From contig NZ_CP010271.1 of NCBI RefSeq assembly GCF_001456355.1, forward strand, positions 1,984,001-2,048,000: a stretch of DNA of 64,000 nt, written 5' to 3'. Numbering within the stretch: the first letter of the stretch is position 1; each line of letters starts with the position of its first letter. This DNA comes from Mycobacteroides saopaulense. GTDB lineage: Bacteria > Actinomycetota > Actinomycetes > Mycobacteriales > Mycobacteriaceae. The notes under the pieces are model-generated. The model made no database searches. It was given only the letters and a program-made list of their open reading frames with translations, and was not told the DNA's origin. Shown in pieces: positions 19,069 to 27,555 of the stretch. Both the position numbers and the translations under genes were made by a program.

Positions 19069-19776
19069 CTACTGGACAAGTGGTAGTTGTGCGATGACCG
19101 GGCCGGTCGGTGTGGCAGAACCCCGCCCGCTCTCGACGGTGAACGCCAACGAGGTGGAGTCGTCGAGGCGGGGTATGACCGCGGTCGTCGAGGGTGCGAC
19201 GGCCTGAGCGTCCATGGTGCCGGCCGATTTTGGTCCCCGGTCGTCGATCAGCCACATTTGGTACACGGTGCCGGGTTGTGGTGGTGCGACGTTGTTCATC
19301 ACGAGTACCGCGGTGTTCTGCTGCCGTGAGTAGACAACGGTCGCGGTACCGCCGGTGGGAATCGCCCCGGTGACAGTCCGGACGTCGCTTGCGCTGAAGA
19401 CCTGCTGCGCGGTCGGCGGCGGGGGGCGCAGGATGGTACCGATTCCGGCGGCGGCCAACCCGATGGCGGTGGCGGCCGCGACGGCGACCAGTGGAGCTCT
19501 CCATCGGTTGATATTTGTTGCCCCGGAGGTCCTTTGGGCGTCTCGCGCCACAATCTTGAGTAGTCGTGGACGGAGCCGGGCCGGGGGTTCGGTCGCGGTG
19601 CTCGCCGCCAAGGTGGCCATGGTTTCCCGTGTGGCGCGCACTTCCTGGGTAAAGGAGAGGGTTTGTTCGGTCGCGCCTGCGGACAGCCACCGGTCGATCT
19701 GGTCTCGTTCGTCATCGGGCAACGCGTGCAGTGCATAGGGGGTGGCGGCCGTGATGAGGTCATTGGGTTCGGTCAT
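19069..19776 (-). CDS. rskA: Anti-sigma-K factor
   Basis: A 235-aa membrane anti-sigma factor. The cytoplasmic N-terminus (TAATPYALHALPDDERDQID) is the SigK-binding zinc-finger-like domain. A single helix at about residues 92-115 follows, then an extracytoplasmic RskA domain with VYQMWLIDDRGPKSAGTM. In M. tuberculosis, RskA releases SigK after regulated proteolysis. The start overlaps the sigK stop by four bases, and the gene closes the operon that runs from 24457. Confidence 0.95.
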   Translation of the reverse strand: MTEPNDLITAATPYALHALPDDERDQIDRWLSAGATEQTLSFTQEVRATRETMATLAASTATEPPARLRPRLLKIVARDAQRTSGATNINRWRAPLVAVAAATAIGLAAAGIGTILRPPPPTAQQVFSASDVRTVTGAIPTGGTATVVYSRQQNTAVLVMNNVAPPQPGTVYQMWLIDDRGPKSAGTMDAQAVAPSTTAVIPRLDDSTSLAFTVESGRGSATPTGPVIAQLPLVQ

Positions 19777-20354
19777 GGTGTCCCCAGGCATCGGCGCAGC
19801 GCCTTGATTGCGTCACGCATCCGAGATTTTATGGTTGCCAGATTGGCGGCAAGCCGTTGCGAGACTTGGTTGTACGTCAAACCGTCGTAGTAGGCCAGAT
19901 GCAGGCATTGGCGTTGGGTGTCGGTGAGCGTGTCGAGGCATTCGGTGACTTGCCGCTGCTCTTCGTTGAGGATTGCCGATTCTGTGACCACGTCGGCGGC
20001 TCGTTCCATAGTGGCGGCGCCGTAACGTGACTCGCGGTCGGCTGCGGATTGTTCCGAGCGCACGCGGTCGATGGCGCGGCGGTGAGCCAAGGTCATGACC
20101 CAGGCCAGCGGAGATCCGGCGGTGGGGTCATAGCTTTGGGCTGAACGCCAGATCTGTAGGTAGATCTCCTGCGTCGTCTCTTCGCTATAGCCGGGGTCGC
20201 GTAATACCCGCAACACCAGCCCGTAGACGCGTGCGCGAGTGTGATCGTAGAGAGCGGCGAAAGCATCGGTATCGCGGTCGGCGACACGGCGCAAAAGGGC
20301 ATCCAGGTCGCCGGTCACGGACGTGAGCCTAAACGTATCGCGGAGAATGTTCAT
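19773..20354 (-). CDS. sigK: ECF RNA polymerase sigma factor SigK
   Basis: A 193-aa ECF sigma factor. Region 2 contains QEIYLQIWRSAQSYDP, and region 4 contains CLHLAYYDGLTYNQVSQRL. The ATG at 20354 overlaps the DUF1295 stop and fits the usual length near 190; the upstream open frame is not used. Gene order matches the M. tuberculosis Rv0449c-Rv0444c block. A SigK-like promoter lies at the head of the operon, so autoregulation is expected. Confidence 0.95.
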   Translation of the reverse strand: MNILRDTFRLTSVTGDLDALLRRVADRDTDAFAALYDHTRARVYGLVLRVLRDPGYSEETTQEIYLQIWRSAQSYDPTAGSPLAWVMTLAHRRAIDRVRSEQSAADRESRYGAATMERAADVVTESAILNEEQRQVTECLDTLTDTQRQCLHLAYYDGLTYNQVSQRLAANLATIKSRMRDAIKALRRCLGTP

Positions 20355-21136
20355 GGCATTGCGCGCTTCGGGGGTCGCGGGAGGAAAAAGGAGACCTGGC
20401 TCTGGTACTCGTCGAATCCGGGCCGCCCGGCCATGGCCTTCTCGGTGCGGCGACCTCCGGTGGCATAGACCAGGAAATAGGTCATCAGCACGGGGTAGGG
20501 GACAGTTGCCAACGATTGCCAACCGGTGACGGTGACGAGCCACAGCCCCCACCACACGCAGGCATCTCCGAAATAGTTCGGGTGCCGCGTCCAGGCCCAC
20601 AAGCCTTGGTCCATGATCTTGCCTTTGTTGGCAGAGACCTGCTTGAAACGGCGCAGTTGATGATCACCCACTGTTTCGAAAATCATTCCGAGCAGCCACA
20701 ATCCGAAGCCGACCGCCAACACGGGACGCAGCGAATCCGGAGTGGGCCCTTCGACGGCTGAACGTTGGATGGGTATGGAGACCAGCCACGTGGCGGCGGC
20801 TTGGATGGCGAAGATCTTGCGGAGCACATGCGGCACCGAGAAGTCACCGTCAAGCAAGTCGCGGTATCGCGGATCTTCGCCTTTTCCAGCCGATTTCACC
20901 AGCATGTGCCAGGAGAGCCGGGCGCCCCATATTCCGACGAGCACGAGCAACAGAACCCGGCGCTGCCAATCACCGCCGCCCAGTGCGGCGCACACCGCTG
21001 CCACTGCGATGAACCCGAGACCCCACGCGACGTCGACCACGTTGTAGCGCCCGATGCGGTAGCCGATCAGGAAAGTCACGCTGTGCACAACCACGACGGC
21101 GCCCAGAGAGCAGCCCATCACCATCAGAAAATTCAT
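20351..21136 (-). CDS. DUF1295 integral membrane protein, steroid 5-alpha-reductase-like fold
   Basis: A 261-aa protein with about six helices. The C-terminal catalytic-like motif WTRHPNYFGDACVWWG is characteristic of DUF1295 and isoprenylcysteine methyltransferase or steroid reductase relatives. In the conserved mycobacterial block it lies between ufaA1 and sigK. Both boundaries are ATGA overlaps. A role in a modified membrane lipid, together with the CFA-type methyltransferase and flavoprotein upstream, is inference. Confidence 0.88.
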   Translation of the reverse strand: MNFLMVMGCSLGAVVVVHSVTFLIGYRIGRYNVVDVAWGLGFIAVAAVCAALGGGDWQRRVLLLVLVGIWGARLSWHMLVKSAGKGEDPRYRDLLDGDFSVPHVLRKIFAIQAAATWLVSIPIQRSAVEGPTPDSLRPVLAVGFGLWLLGMIFETVGDHQLRRFKQVSANKGKIMDQGLWAWTRHPNYFGDACVWWGLWLVTVTGWQSLATVPYPVLMTYFLVYATGGRRTEKAMAGRPGFDEYQSQVSFFLPRPPKRAMP

Positions 21137-22407
21137 TGCTGGCCTCGCTGGAAAATCCATTGGTGGACATCGAGATACCCGGAACGAAATCCGGCTTCGG
21201 AGTAGGCGAGGTACAGCTGCCACATGCGGTAGAAGGCGTCGTCGAAGCCCAACGACGACACGGCCTCGCGCCGGGTCGCGAACTGTTGACTCCACAGCCG
21301 TAGTGTTTCGGCGTAGTGAGGACGCAGTGAGGTCATCTCGACGGTCCTCAGATGTGTTGCTTCAGTGGTTGTCTCGGTGATAGCTCGCACCGAGGGGAGC
21401 AGACCGCCAGGGAAGATGTACTTCTGTATCCAGGTATGAGTGTTGCGACTGGCCAGCATTCGCTCATGGGGCATGGTGATGGTCTGAAGGGCCAACCGCC
21501 CGCCCGGTTCAAGCAGCCTGTCGATGGTTTGGAAATACGTTGTCCAAAAATCGAATCCAACCGCTTCGATCATCTCCACGGACACGACGGCGTCATACCG
21601 GCCATGTACGTCTCGATAGTCGCGCAGCTCTATCTGCACCCGGTCGGACAGTCCGGCAGCTTGCGCCCGCTGCTGGGCCATTATCTGTTGTTCGCGCGAC
21701 AAAGTGACCGATCGGACCTGCGCGCCGCGGGCCGCTGCCGACAGGCACAGTTGCCCCCAACCCGTGCCGATCTCCAGAACGCGGGTGCCGGGGCCCACCT
21801 GCGCGTGATCTAGTAGGCGATCGATCTTGCGTCGCTGGGCGTGCACAAGTGTGTCCGTTGAGCCCGGAATGCGGTCGAACAGTGCGCACGAATAGGTCAT
21901 GGTCTCGTCCAGGAACAAGGCGAAGAACTCATTCGACAGGTCGTAGTGATGCGCAACATTGCATAGGGCTTGGGGCGGCTCGTTGTACTGTGCCCGTGGG
22001 ATACGCGGAACGGCGATACGCCGGAAGCGTTGCAGCACTGGCGGAACCAGCTCTTCCATCGATGCAGCCAACGGGGTGAGAAAGCCAGTCAGGTCGTCGC
22101 AATCCCAATCGCCGGCCATGTATGACTCACCGAACCCGATCAGGCCGGACTCGCCCAGGCGTCGTGCCAGTACCACCGGCCGCCGGATCCTCATCGTGGG
22201 CAGGGACGCATCGGCTGCACCGACAACGGAGCCGTCGGGGTATGCCAACCGTACTGGGAGCCGCGAAGCCGCCCGACGCAGCAGTTTGTCGGCCGCTGCC
22301 GCGCGTGCTGCCGCCAGCGGCCCCGAAGAAACTCGCCCGGTATCTGGCCGACGGCGCAATCCGCAATCTCCCAGATCAGTTGTTTCGCTGTCGATATGCC
22401 CGTTCAC
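21133..22407 (-). CDS. ufaA1: Cyclopropane-fatty-acid-synthase-family methyltransferase, UfaA1-like
   Basis: A 424-aa SAM methyltransferase of the CFA synthase family. The SAM loop is VLEIGTGWGQ near residue 200. HHYDLSNEFFALFLDETMTYSC precedes it and includes conserved residues that contact the acyl chain; EMIEAVGFDF follows. UfaA1 has been linked to tuberculostearic acid synthesis. A GTG start overlaps the DUF1365 stop. Its position fits Rv0447c exactly. Confidence 0.92.
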   Translation of the reverse strand: MNGHIDSETTDLGDCGLRRRPDTGRVSSGPLAAARAAAADKLLRRAASRLPVRLAYPDGSVVGAADASLPTMRIRRPVVLARRLGESGLIGFGESYMAGDWDCDDLTGFLTPLAASMEELVPPVLQRFRRIAVPRIPRAQYNEPPQALCNVAHHYDLSNEFFALFLDETMTYSCALFDRIPGSTDTLVHAQRRKIDRLLDHAQVGPGTRVLEIGTGWGQLCLSAAARGAQVRSVTLSREQQIMAQQRAQAAGLSDRVQIELRDYRDVHGRYDAVVSVEMIEAVGFDFWTTYFQTIDRLLEPGGRLALQTITMPHERMLASRNTHTWIQKYIFPGGLLPSVRAITETTTEATHLRTVEMTSLRPHYAETLRLWSQQFATRREAVSSLGFDDAFYRMWQLYLAYSEAGFRSGYLDVHQWIFQRGQQ

Positions 22408-23141
22408 GCTGTCTTCGTCCTCTCATGTTCGGGTGTGCGCTCTACCACCGGTAGCCCTTTCAGCCATAGCCTGACCCCTTCTATGCGGATGGCCAGCGCA
22501 CCCATCAGCGGCGCCGCGGGCGCAATGACCTGCAGCCGCAATAGTTCACCGATTCGGGCATTGCGCCGGGTGCCGCGGACTGCGGCGAAGAATGGCTGCT
22601 GACCGCTGCGCTGCAACGCGATGCTGATGTTCAGCGTGTCGCCGGGGAGGGGGGCACGGACGTGGTACCGCCCGTCTACGTCGTTGAAAGGTGACACGTA
22701 AAACCGTTTGGCTACTGCTGAATTCGCGACAGGAGGCAGAAGATATGCGTGTCGCCCGCCGTAAGTGTTGTGGACCTCGGCAATCACGTGCACCAGAGTG
22801 CCGTCGCGGTCGCGGCACCAATACAGACTCAATGGGTTGAAGACATGCCCCAACACCCGAGCTTGCAGCAGCGCGGTGACGGTGCCACCACTGAGATCGG
22901 CTCCGTGTGAAGCCAAGAATCGATCCACACGTTGTCGCATCGTGTCATCGACGTCCCCCCAGAAGTGGTCCCGCGCCTGGAAGCTTGCGAAGGCTCCGAG
23001 TCCGCGGGGTAGGCGCGGCGGCTTGTCGACATCGATATACCAGCAGTAGCCGCGATAGGTGAACCTATGTGCCACCGGGGAGCGCCGCACGTGGACGATC
23101 CGGGTGCGGTACAGGCAGGGAACCAAGGGCGCTGAGCTCAT
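22404..23141 (-). CDS. DUF1365 protein
   Basis: A 245-aa protein of DUF1365, a family of unknown biochemical function regularly encoded beside CFA-type methyltransferases and FAD amine-oxidase-like proteins. Typical blocks are RFTYRGYCWYIDVD near the start, VFNPLSLYWCRD, and EVHNTYGGRHAY. It overlaps its neighbours by four bases on both sides, so its product is made together with UfaA1 and the flavoprotein, probably for the same lipid modification. Confidence 0.92.
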   Translation of the reverse strand: MSSAPLVPCLYRTRIVHVRRSPVAHRFTYRGYCWYIDVDKPPRLPRGLGAFASFQARDHFWGDVDDTMRQRVDRFLASHGADLSGGTVTALLQARVLGHVFNPLSLYWCRDRDGTLVHVIAEVHNTYGGRHAYLLPPVANSAVAKRFYVSPFNDVDGRYHVRAPLPGDTLNISIALQRSGQQPFFAAVRGTRRNARIGELLRLQVIAPAAPLMGALAIRIEGVRLWLKGLPVVERTPEHERTKTA

Positions 23142-24457
23142 CGCGCGTCCACCCGCCGATCGCGCTGAGTGGCCGAAGGCGTCGCCCAGTATCGGCCCAA
23201 CGCCTGGGCCGCCCGCAGACCTGACGCTGCGCCGTCCTCATGGAAACCCCACCCGTGGTAGGCCCCGGCGAACACGATGCGGCCGTCGTTGAGGCTCGGC
23301 AGTCTGCGTTGGGCAGCCACAGATTGCGATGTGTAGACAGGGTGGTGATAGGTCATTTCGGCGAGTACTGCCGCGGGCTCGACCAGGCACTCGCCGCCGA
23401 GGGTGACCAGAAATCTTTGCGGTCCAGGCAATCTCATCAATCGGGTGATGTCATACGTCACCACGACGCCCTGGCTGTCGTCCTTGCTCAGATAGTTCCA
23501 GGACGCGCGGGCCGCTGCGTAGCGGGGCAAGAGGGACTCGTCGGTATGCAGTTGCGCCGAATTGCTCACGTAACCAATGGCTCCCAGCACTGCACGCTCG
23601 GCGGGGGTCGGCTGCGCCAGTAGGCTCAGCGCCTGATCGGAGTGCGTCGCAATTACGGCGGCATCGAACACTCTCGGTGGGTGTCCTGTCGCCGTTACCG
23701 TCACACCCCCTGCCGGGATGCGCTCGACCTGGGAGACCGAGGCACCTGCGAACGCCTCGTGTATGCCGCTGACCACGGCATCGACATACGTGTGCGAGCC
23801 CCCTTTGACCGTTTTCCACTGCGGCGATCCGAACACCGACAACATGCCGTGATGGTCGAGGAACCTGAACAAGTACTGCGCCGGATACGTCATGGCCTGC
23901 CCGGGCGGGCACGACCACACGGCCGCCACGAGTGGTGTCAGGAAGCGATCGACGAAGAACTGCGAAAATCCCGACTGCTGAACGAAATCCCCGAGTTGCA
24001 CCGCTTCGCCCCTTGGGTCGGCGAGCAGGCGCCGCGCGCAGCGGTGAAACCGCTTGATCTCTGCCAGCATCCACAGATAGCGGGGCCTCGCCGTGGCCGG
24101 GGACGCGAACAAGCCGCGCGGTCCGCGCGCGCCGGCGTATTCCAGGCCGATGCTGTCATCCCGCACCGACATCGACATGTCCGCGTCAGCGGTCTCGATA
24201 CCGAGTTCGTCGAACAGCCGGCACAGCGTGGGGTAGGTCCGGTCGTTATGCACCAAGAACGCGGTGTCGATCGCGGTCGGGGCACCTGGGCGGACGTGGA
24301 CGAACTGCGTATGAGCATGGCCGCCGAAACGTCGATCAGCCTCGTACAAGGTGACCCTGTCGTGGCCAGAGAGCACGTGGGCTGCGGTCAACCCGGCCAC
24401 ACCACTGCCGATGACGGCGATAGATCTCGCACCGGTGGGGGCTGATATTGCATTCAC
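23138..24457 (-). CDS. FAD-dependent oxidoreductase, amine-oxidase-like (Rv0449c type)
   Basis: About 439 aa from GTG at 24457. The FAD loop is VIGSGVAGLTAAHVL, followed by LYEADRRFGGHAHT. The C-terminal FAD-contact motif is VFAGAYHGWGFHEDGAASG. This is the first gene of the conserved sigK block; the family includes NAD/FAD proteins that act on cyclopropane or methyl-branched lipids. I place the start at 24457 because a SigK-like -10 ends seven bases upstream, implying a leaderless message. The open frame runs to 24625, but the extension lacks family features. Confidence 0.85.
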   Translation of the reverse strand: MNAISAPTGARSIAVIGSGVAGLTAAHVLSGHDRVTLYEADRRFGGHAHTQFVHVRPGAPTAIDTAFLVHNDRTYPTLCRLFDELGIETADADMSMSVRDDSIGLEYAGARGPRGLFASPATARPRYLWMLAEIKRFHRCARRLLADPRGEAVQLGDFVQQSGFSQFFVDRFLTPLVAAVWSCPPGQAMTYPAQYLFRFLDHHGMLSVFGSPQWKTVKGGSHTYVDAVVSGIHEAFAGASVSQVERIPAGGVTVTATGHPPRVFDAAVIATHSDQALSLLAQPTPAERAVLGAIGYVSNSAQLHTDESLLPRYAAARASWNYLSKDDSQGVVVTYDITRLMRLPGPQRFLVTLGGECLVEPAAVLAEMTYHHPVYTSQSVAAQRRLPSLNDGRIVFAGAYHGWGFHEDGAASGLRAAQALGRYWATPSATQRDRRVDAR

Positions 24458-24464
24458 ACCCAAT

Positions 24465-24491
24465 ATTCGGAGTAGACCGGCCCGCGGATGG
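24465..24491 (-). promoter_or_regulatory. SigK-type promoter of the Rv0449c-like/sigK operon, apparently leaderless
   Basis: On the minus strand CCATCC (24486-24491) is followed after 15 bases by CCGAAT (24465-24470). These resemble the -35 and -10 elements I recall for SigK-controlled genes. The -10 ends seven bases before the GTG at 24457, so transcription would begin at or next to the start codon and the mRNA would have no leader. Confidence 0.6.
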
Positions 24492-24687
24492 GTATGGCTG
24501 TTTCGGGCGGCGCCTCGGCATGGGCTCAGCTTTTTCCGCAACCGGCCCATCCGGAGGACGTTTGGCACCGAATTGACAACAGAGCCGCGCGCACATGCCC
24601 CCCGAGTGCGGCCACTGACGCGCACCCGCAGACGAAAGGCCTGCGGTCAGGAGACGTTGCCGTACCGCTATGAAAGGTTCCGCTCAG

Positions 24688-25581
24688 ATGTCAAAAGCAC
24701 CACGCCTGCGCCCGCATTTCAGCGATGTTCAAGCTCATTACGACCTGTCGGATGACTTCTTCCGGCTCTTTCTCGACCCGACCCAGACATATAGTTGCGC
24801 CTACTTCGAGCGCGACGACATGACCCTCGAAGAGGCACAGATCGCCAAGATCGACTTGGCGTTGGGCAAGCTCGATCTGGAGCCCGGCGTGACGCTGCTG
24901 GACGTGGGCTGCGGTTGGGGCGCCACTCTCAACCGGGCGCTGGAGAAGTACGACGTCAATGTCATCGGCCTGACACTGAGCAAGAACCAGAAGGCGCACG
25001 TCGAGGCCCTCTTGGCGGCATCGTCGAGCACCCGGTCAAAGGTCGTCGAGCTGCGTGGCTGGGAAGAGTTCGACGGCAGCGTCGACCGGATCGTGTCGAT
25101 CGGCGCGTTCGAGCACTTCGGCTTCGATCGTTACGACGACTTCTTCAGATTCGCTTACAACGCGCTACCCGATGACGGCGTGATGCTGCTGCACACCATC
25201 ACCGGGTTGCATCCCAACGAGGTCATCGCAAAGGGCCTGCCGCTGAGCTTTGAGCTGGCACGGTTCATCAAGTTCATGGTCACCGAGATCTTCCCCGGTG
25301 GTCGGCTGCCCACCATCCAGATGGTGCACGAGCATGCCGAGCGGGCGGGCTTCAGCTGTACGCGCACACATCAACTGCAGCCGCACTACGCGAAGACCTT
25401 GGACCTGTGGGCCACGGCGCTTGAGGAACACAAGGACCAGGCTGTCGCGATCCAGGACGAGACGGTTTACGCGCGCTATATGAAGTACCTGACCGGATGC
25501 GCCGACGCGTTCCGCACCGGCTACATCGACGTCGCCCAGTTCACCCTGCCCAAGCTGCACATCCCGTATCTCGAAAAATAG
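24688..25581 (+). CDS. Cyclopropane mycolic acid synthase family methyltransferase
   Basis: About 297 aa, very close to the CmaA/Mma/PcaA group that cyclopropanates or methylates meromycolic chains. YDLSDDFFRLFLDPTQTYSC is followed by the SAM loop LLDVGCGWGA, then LSKNQ and VSIGAFEHFG. ATG at 24688 (MSKAPRLRPHFSDVQAHYD) fits family starts; an in-frame ATG at 24670 is the alternative. It stands alone and divergent from the sigK operon. Which paralogue (CmaA1, CmaA2, PcaA, MmaA) cannot be decided by eye. Confidence 0.93.
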   Translation: MSKAPRLRPHFSDVQAHYDLSDDFFRLFLDPTQTYSCAYFERDDMTLEEAQIAKIDLALGKLDLEPGVTLLDVGCGWGATLNRALEKYDVNVIGLTLSKNQKAHVEALLAASSSTRSKVVELRGWEEFDGSVDRIVSIGAFEHFGFDRYDDFFRFAYNALPDDGVMLLHTITGLHPNEVIAKGLPLSFELARFIKFMVTEIFPGGRLPTIQMVHEHAERAGFSCTRTHQLQPHYAKTLDLWATALEEHKDQAVAIQDETVYARYMKYLTGCADAFRTGYIDVAQFTLPKLHIPYLEK

Positions 25582-25599
25582 CGACCGTTGGGCAAACGA

Positions 25600-26094
25600 C
25601 TAGCTATTCAGTTGCCACACCGAGAAATTCAGGACCGCCGCATATGTCGTCCACGCCACATACGGAAGCAGCAGAATTGCAGCCCATCGGCTCCGGTGCC
25701 AAAACAGCATCACTGTGGTGGCGATGAATCCCCACAGCACCAGGATTTCGATGAATGCCGTTCCCCGCCAGCCAAGGCCGAAGAACAACGGTGTCCACGC
25801 CATGTTCAGAAGGAGTTGTATGCCGTAGACCGCCAGAGGTATGCGGTTTTCCCGCGAGGGCTGAGATCGCCATACCAGCCATGCCGATACCGCCATCAAC
25901 GCGTACAGCGCCGTCCATACGGGGCCGAACAGGGATGCCGGCGGAGCCCACCCGGGTTGTTGCAGGCGTCCGTAGGATTCCGCAGCACTTGCCGCGGCCA
26001 TCCCGCCAACTCCCGCGACGATGGCCACCGCGATCACGGACACGGCGAGCCCGGCCCATTCTCTGGGCCATCTGCGTGAAACCCCTTGAGTCAT
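25600..26094 (-). CDS. TspO/MBR family membrane protein
   Basis: A 164-aa, five-helix protein of the tryptophan-rich sensory/peripheral benzodiazepine receptor family, which binds porphyrins and related ligands. Family motifs PGWAPPASLFGPVWTALYAL, LNMAWTPLFFG and PYVAWTTYAAVLNFS are all present. ATG at 26094 is the only start giving normal length. It converges with the mycolate methyltransferase. Confidence 0.93.
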   Translation of the reverse strand: MTQGVSRRWPREWAGLAVSVIAVAIVAGVGGMAAASAAESYGRLQQPGWAPPASLFGPVWTALYALMAVSAWLVWRSQPSRENRIPLAVYGIQLLLNMAWTPLFFGLGWRGTAFIEILVLWGFIATTVMLFWHRSRWAAILLLPYVAWTTYAAVLNFSVWQLNS

Positions 26095-26126
26095 ATCGAC
26101 ATAATAGCGCGATGTGCTGACGTCCC

Positions 26127-27488
26127 CTAGAAGGGCGGCGGATTGGCCTCGGCGTAGGCGGCCTGCACGTTCGCGCGTTCTAATCGGTCTTGCCGGTTGA
26201 GGTTTCGCTCGTCGCGTTGGCGTCGTTGACGGTCCTGGGTTCGCGTGCGGGCACGCGTGAGATTGTTGAACAGCAGCCCGCCGGCGGGGGTGGTGATGTA
26301 GGTGTGCCCGGTTGGTGCCTTCCATACGACGGTGCCATCGGGTTCCTGAACTTCTCGCCATCCGCAAAACGTCTTCAGTAGATGATGCTTGCGGCACAAT
26401 GCTTTGAGATTCTCGGCGTCGGTACGACCGCCGTCGGCGTAGGAGACGCTGTGGTCCAGGTCTGCGGTGTCGGCAGGGCGAGAGCAGCCAGGAAAGCGGC
26501 ACAACTGATCCCGGCACCGCACAAAGGTGTCGAGTTTCCGGGTAGGCCGGTAGCGATCTGTGCCGTCGGTCGCATCCAGGAGATGGACGCGGGCGCCGGG
26601 TTGTGCAGCGATCTGGCGAGCCTGACCGGCACTGATCACTCCGAACCCGGATACATGGCCCGGCTCAAGGCTTTCGGGGTCTTCCAGGGTGTCCTGGTTT
26701 GCAACCATGTGCACGATAACCTGTGTATCGGCGACACCGCGGCCGGTGCAGTCAGCGGCCGCGCAGGTGCACCGCATGCGATCGAGGCCTTGGGTGAGGG
26801 CGCCAATGGCATCGGCACGCCGCTGTGCCGTGGTGCGCGGGTCCGCGCTGCAGACGGTTCCTACAAGCTGCTCGAGACGTTTGTCGAGTGCGACAGCGTG
26901 CGGGGTCTGCAGCACGCCCCAGATCTCCGCGAGTGGGTCGCCGGTGTCTAGTGGCCTGATCTGGATGTGCCGGTCATCGGTGGCGGTCTTGGTGCGGCGC
27001 ACGGCATCACGATCGTGGCGGTAGACCAGGGAGTCCAGGGCGGCGGTGATTCGTTTGATCGACCAGCGTTCCCAGCGAGGCAGTGCTTCGGAGATCGCCG
27101 CGTCCACGGCGGCGACCACGCAGTCATCCTCGAGTAGTTCAGTGCGGCCGATGATCAGTGCGATGGTGCGAAAGTCGATGTCGCCCGCAGCGAATCGCTC
27201 GGCAACTGACCGCAGGCGATGTCGCAGCACATAGGCGTAACGCATCTGGTGTGAGGCCAACGCGTGGGTGATGCCTTGCGCGGCGGCCACCTGGGCGGCG
27301 ACCTCGTCCCAGCGGTCCACCGTGAACCGATCGCGTGGGTCCTCATGTTCGGGATCGGCATGGCGGTCTACCAAAACCCCAATAGCCGAGAGACGCCGCG
27401 AGGCAGCCTGCGCCTCGGCACGTTGGGAGGAACTGATCACGTCGATCAGTTCGCCATCCCCCAAGGTATCGAACATACATTCGAACAT
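26127..27488 (-). CDS. DUF222 and HNH endonuclease domain protein (13E12-repeat type)
   Basis: About 453 aa. A DUF222 region occupies roughly residues 20-260. A C-terminal HNH nuclease has CRFPGCSRPADTADLDHSVSYADGG, NLKALCRKHHLLKT, and a trailing basic tail. Such proteins belong to the mycobacterial REP13E12 family, whose copies serve as phage attachment sites and often carry SOS boxes. Possible starts are TTG 27512, ATG 27488 and ATG 27476; none has a clear ribosome site. A LexA-like box covers the first codons. Confidence 0.85.
   Translation of the reverse strand: MFECMFDTLGDGELIDVISSSQRAEAQAASRRLSAIGVLVDRHADPEHEDPRDRFTVDRWDEVAAQVAAAQGITHALASHQMRYAYVLRHRLRSVAERFAAGDIDFRTIALIIGRTELLEDDCVVAAVDAAISEALPRWERWSIKRITAALDSLVYRHDRDAVRRTKTATDDRHIQIRPLDTGDPLAEIWGVLQTPHAVALDKRLEQLVGTVCSADPRTTAQRRADAIGALTQGLDRMRCTCAAADCTGRGVADTQVIVHMVANQDTLEDPESLEPGHVSGFGVISAGQARQIAAQPGARVHLLDATDGTDRYRPTRKLDTFVRCRDQLCRFPGCSRPADTADLDHSVSYADGGRTDAENLKALCRKHHLLKTFCGWREVQEPDGTVVWKAPTGHTYITTPAGGLLFNNLTRARTRTQDRQRRQRDERNLNRQDRLERANVQAAYAEANPPPF
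27469..27484. promoter_or_regulatory. LexA/SOS-like box overlapping the DUF222-HNH start codons
   Basis: On the minus strand TCGAATGTATGTTCGA matches the mycobacterial SOS box TCGAAC-N4-GTTCGA at 11 of 12 fixed positions. It covers codons 2-7 if translation starts at 27488, or straddles the ATG at 27476. Repressor bound here would block initiation, suggesting DNA-damage induction. Confidence 0.55.
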
Positions 27489-27555
27489 ACTGGGGGAATG
27501 GCCAGCAGGCAAGGGGTTTCGACAACAACTTCCCGCGCGCCGGTAACGGACGGCA

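Noticed and set aside
20354-20600. N-terminal extension of sigK
   Set aside because: The extra 82 residues are the reverse of the DUF1295 gene; ATG at 20354 gives the usual length and an ATGA overlap.
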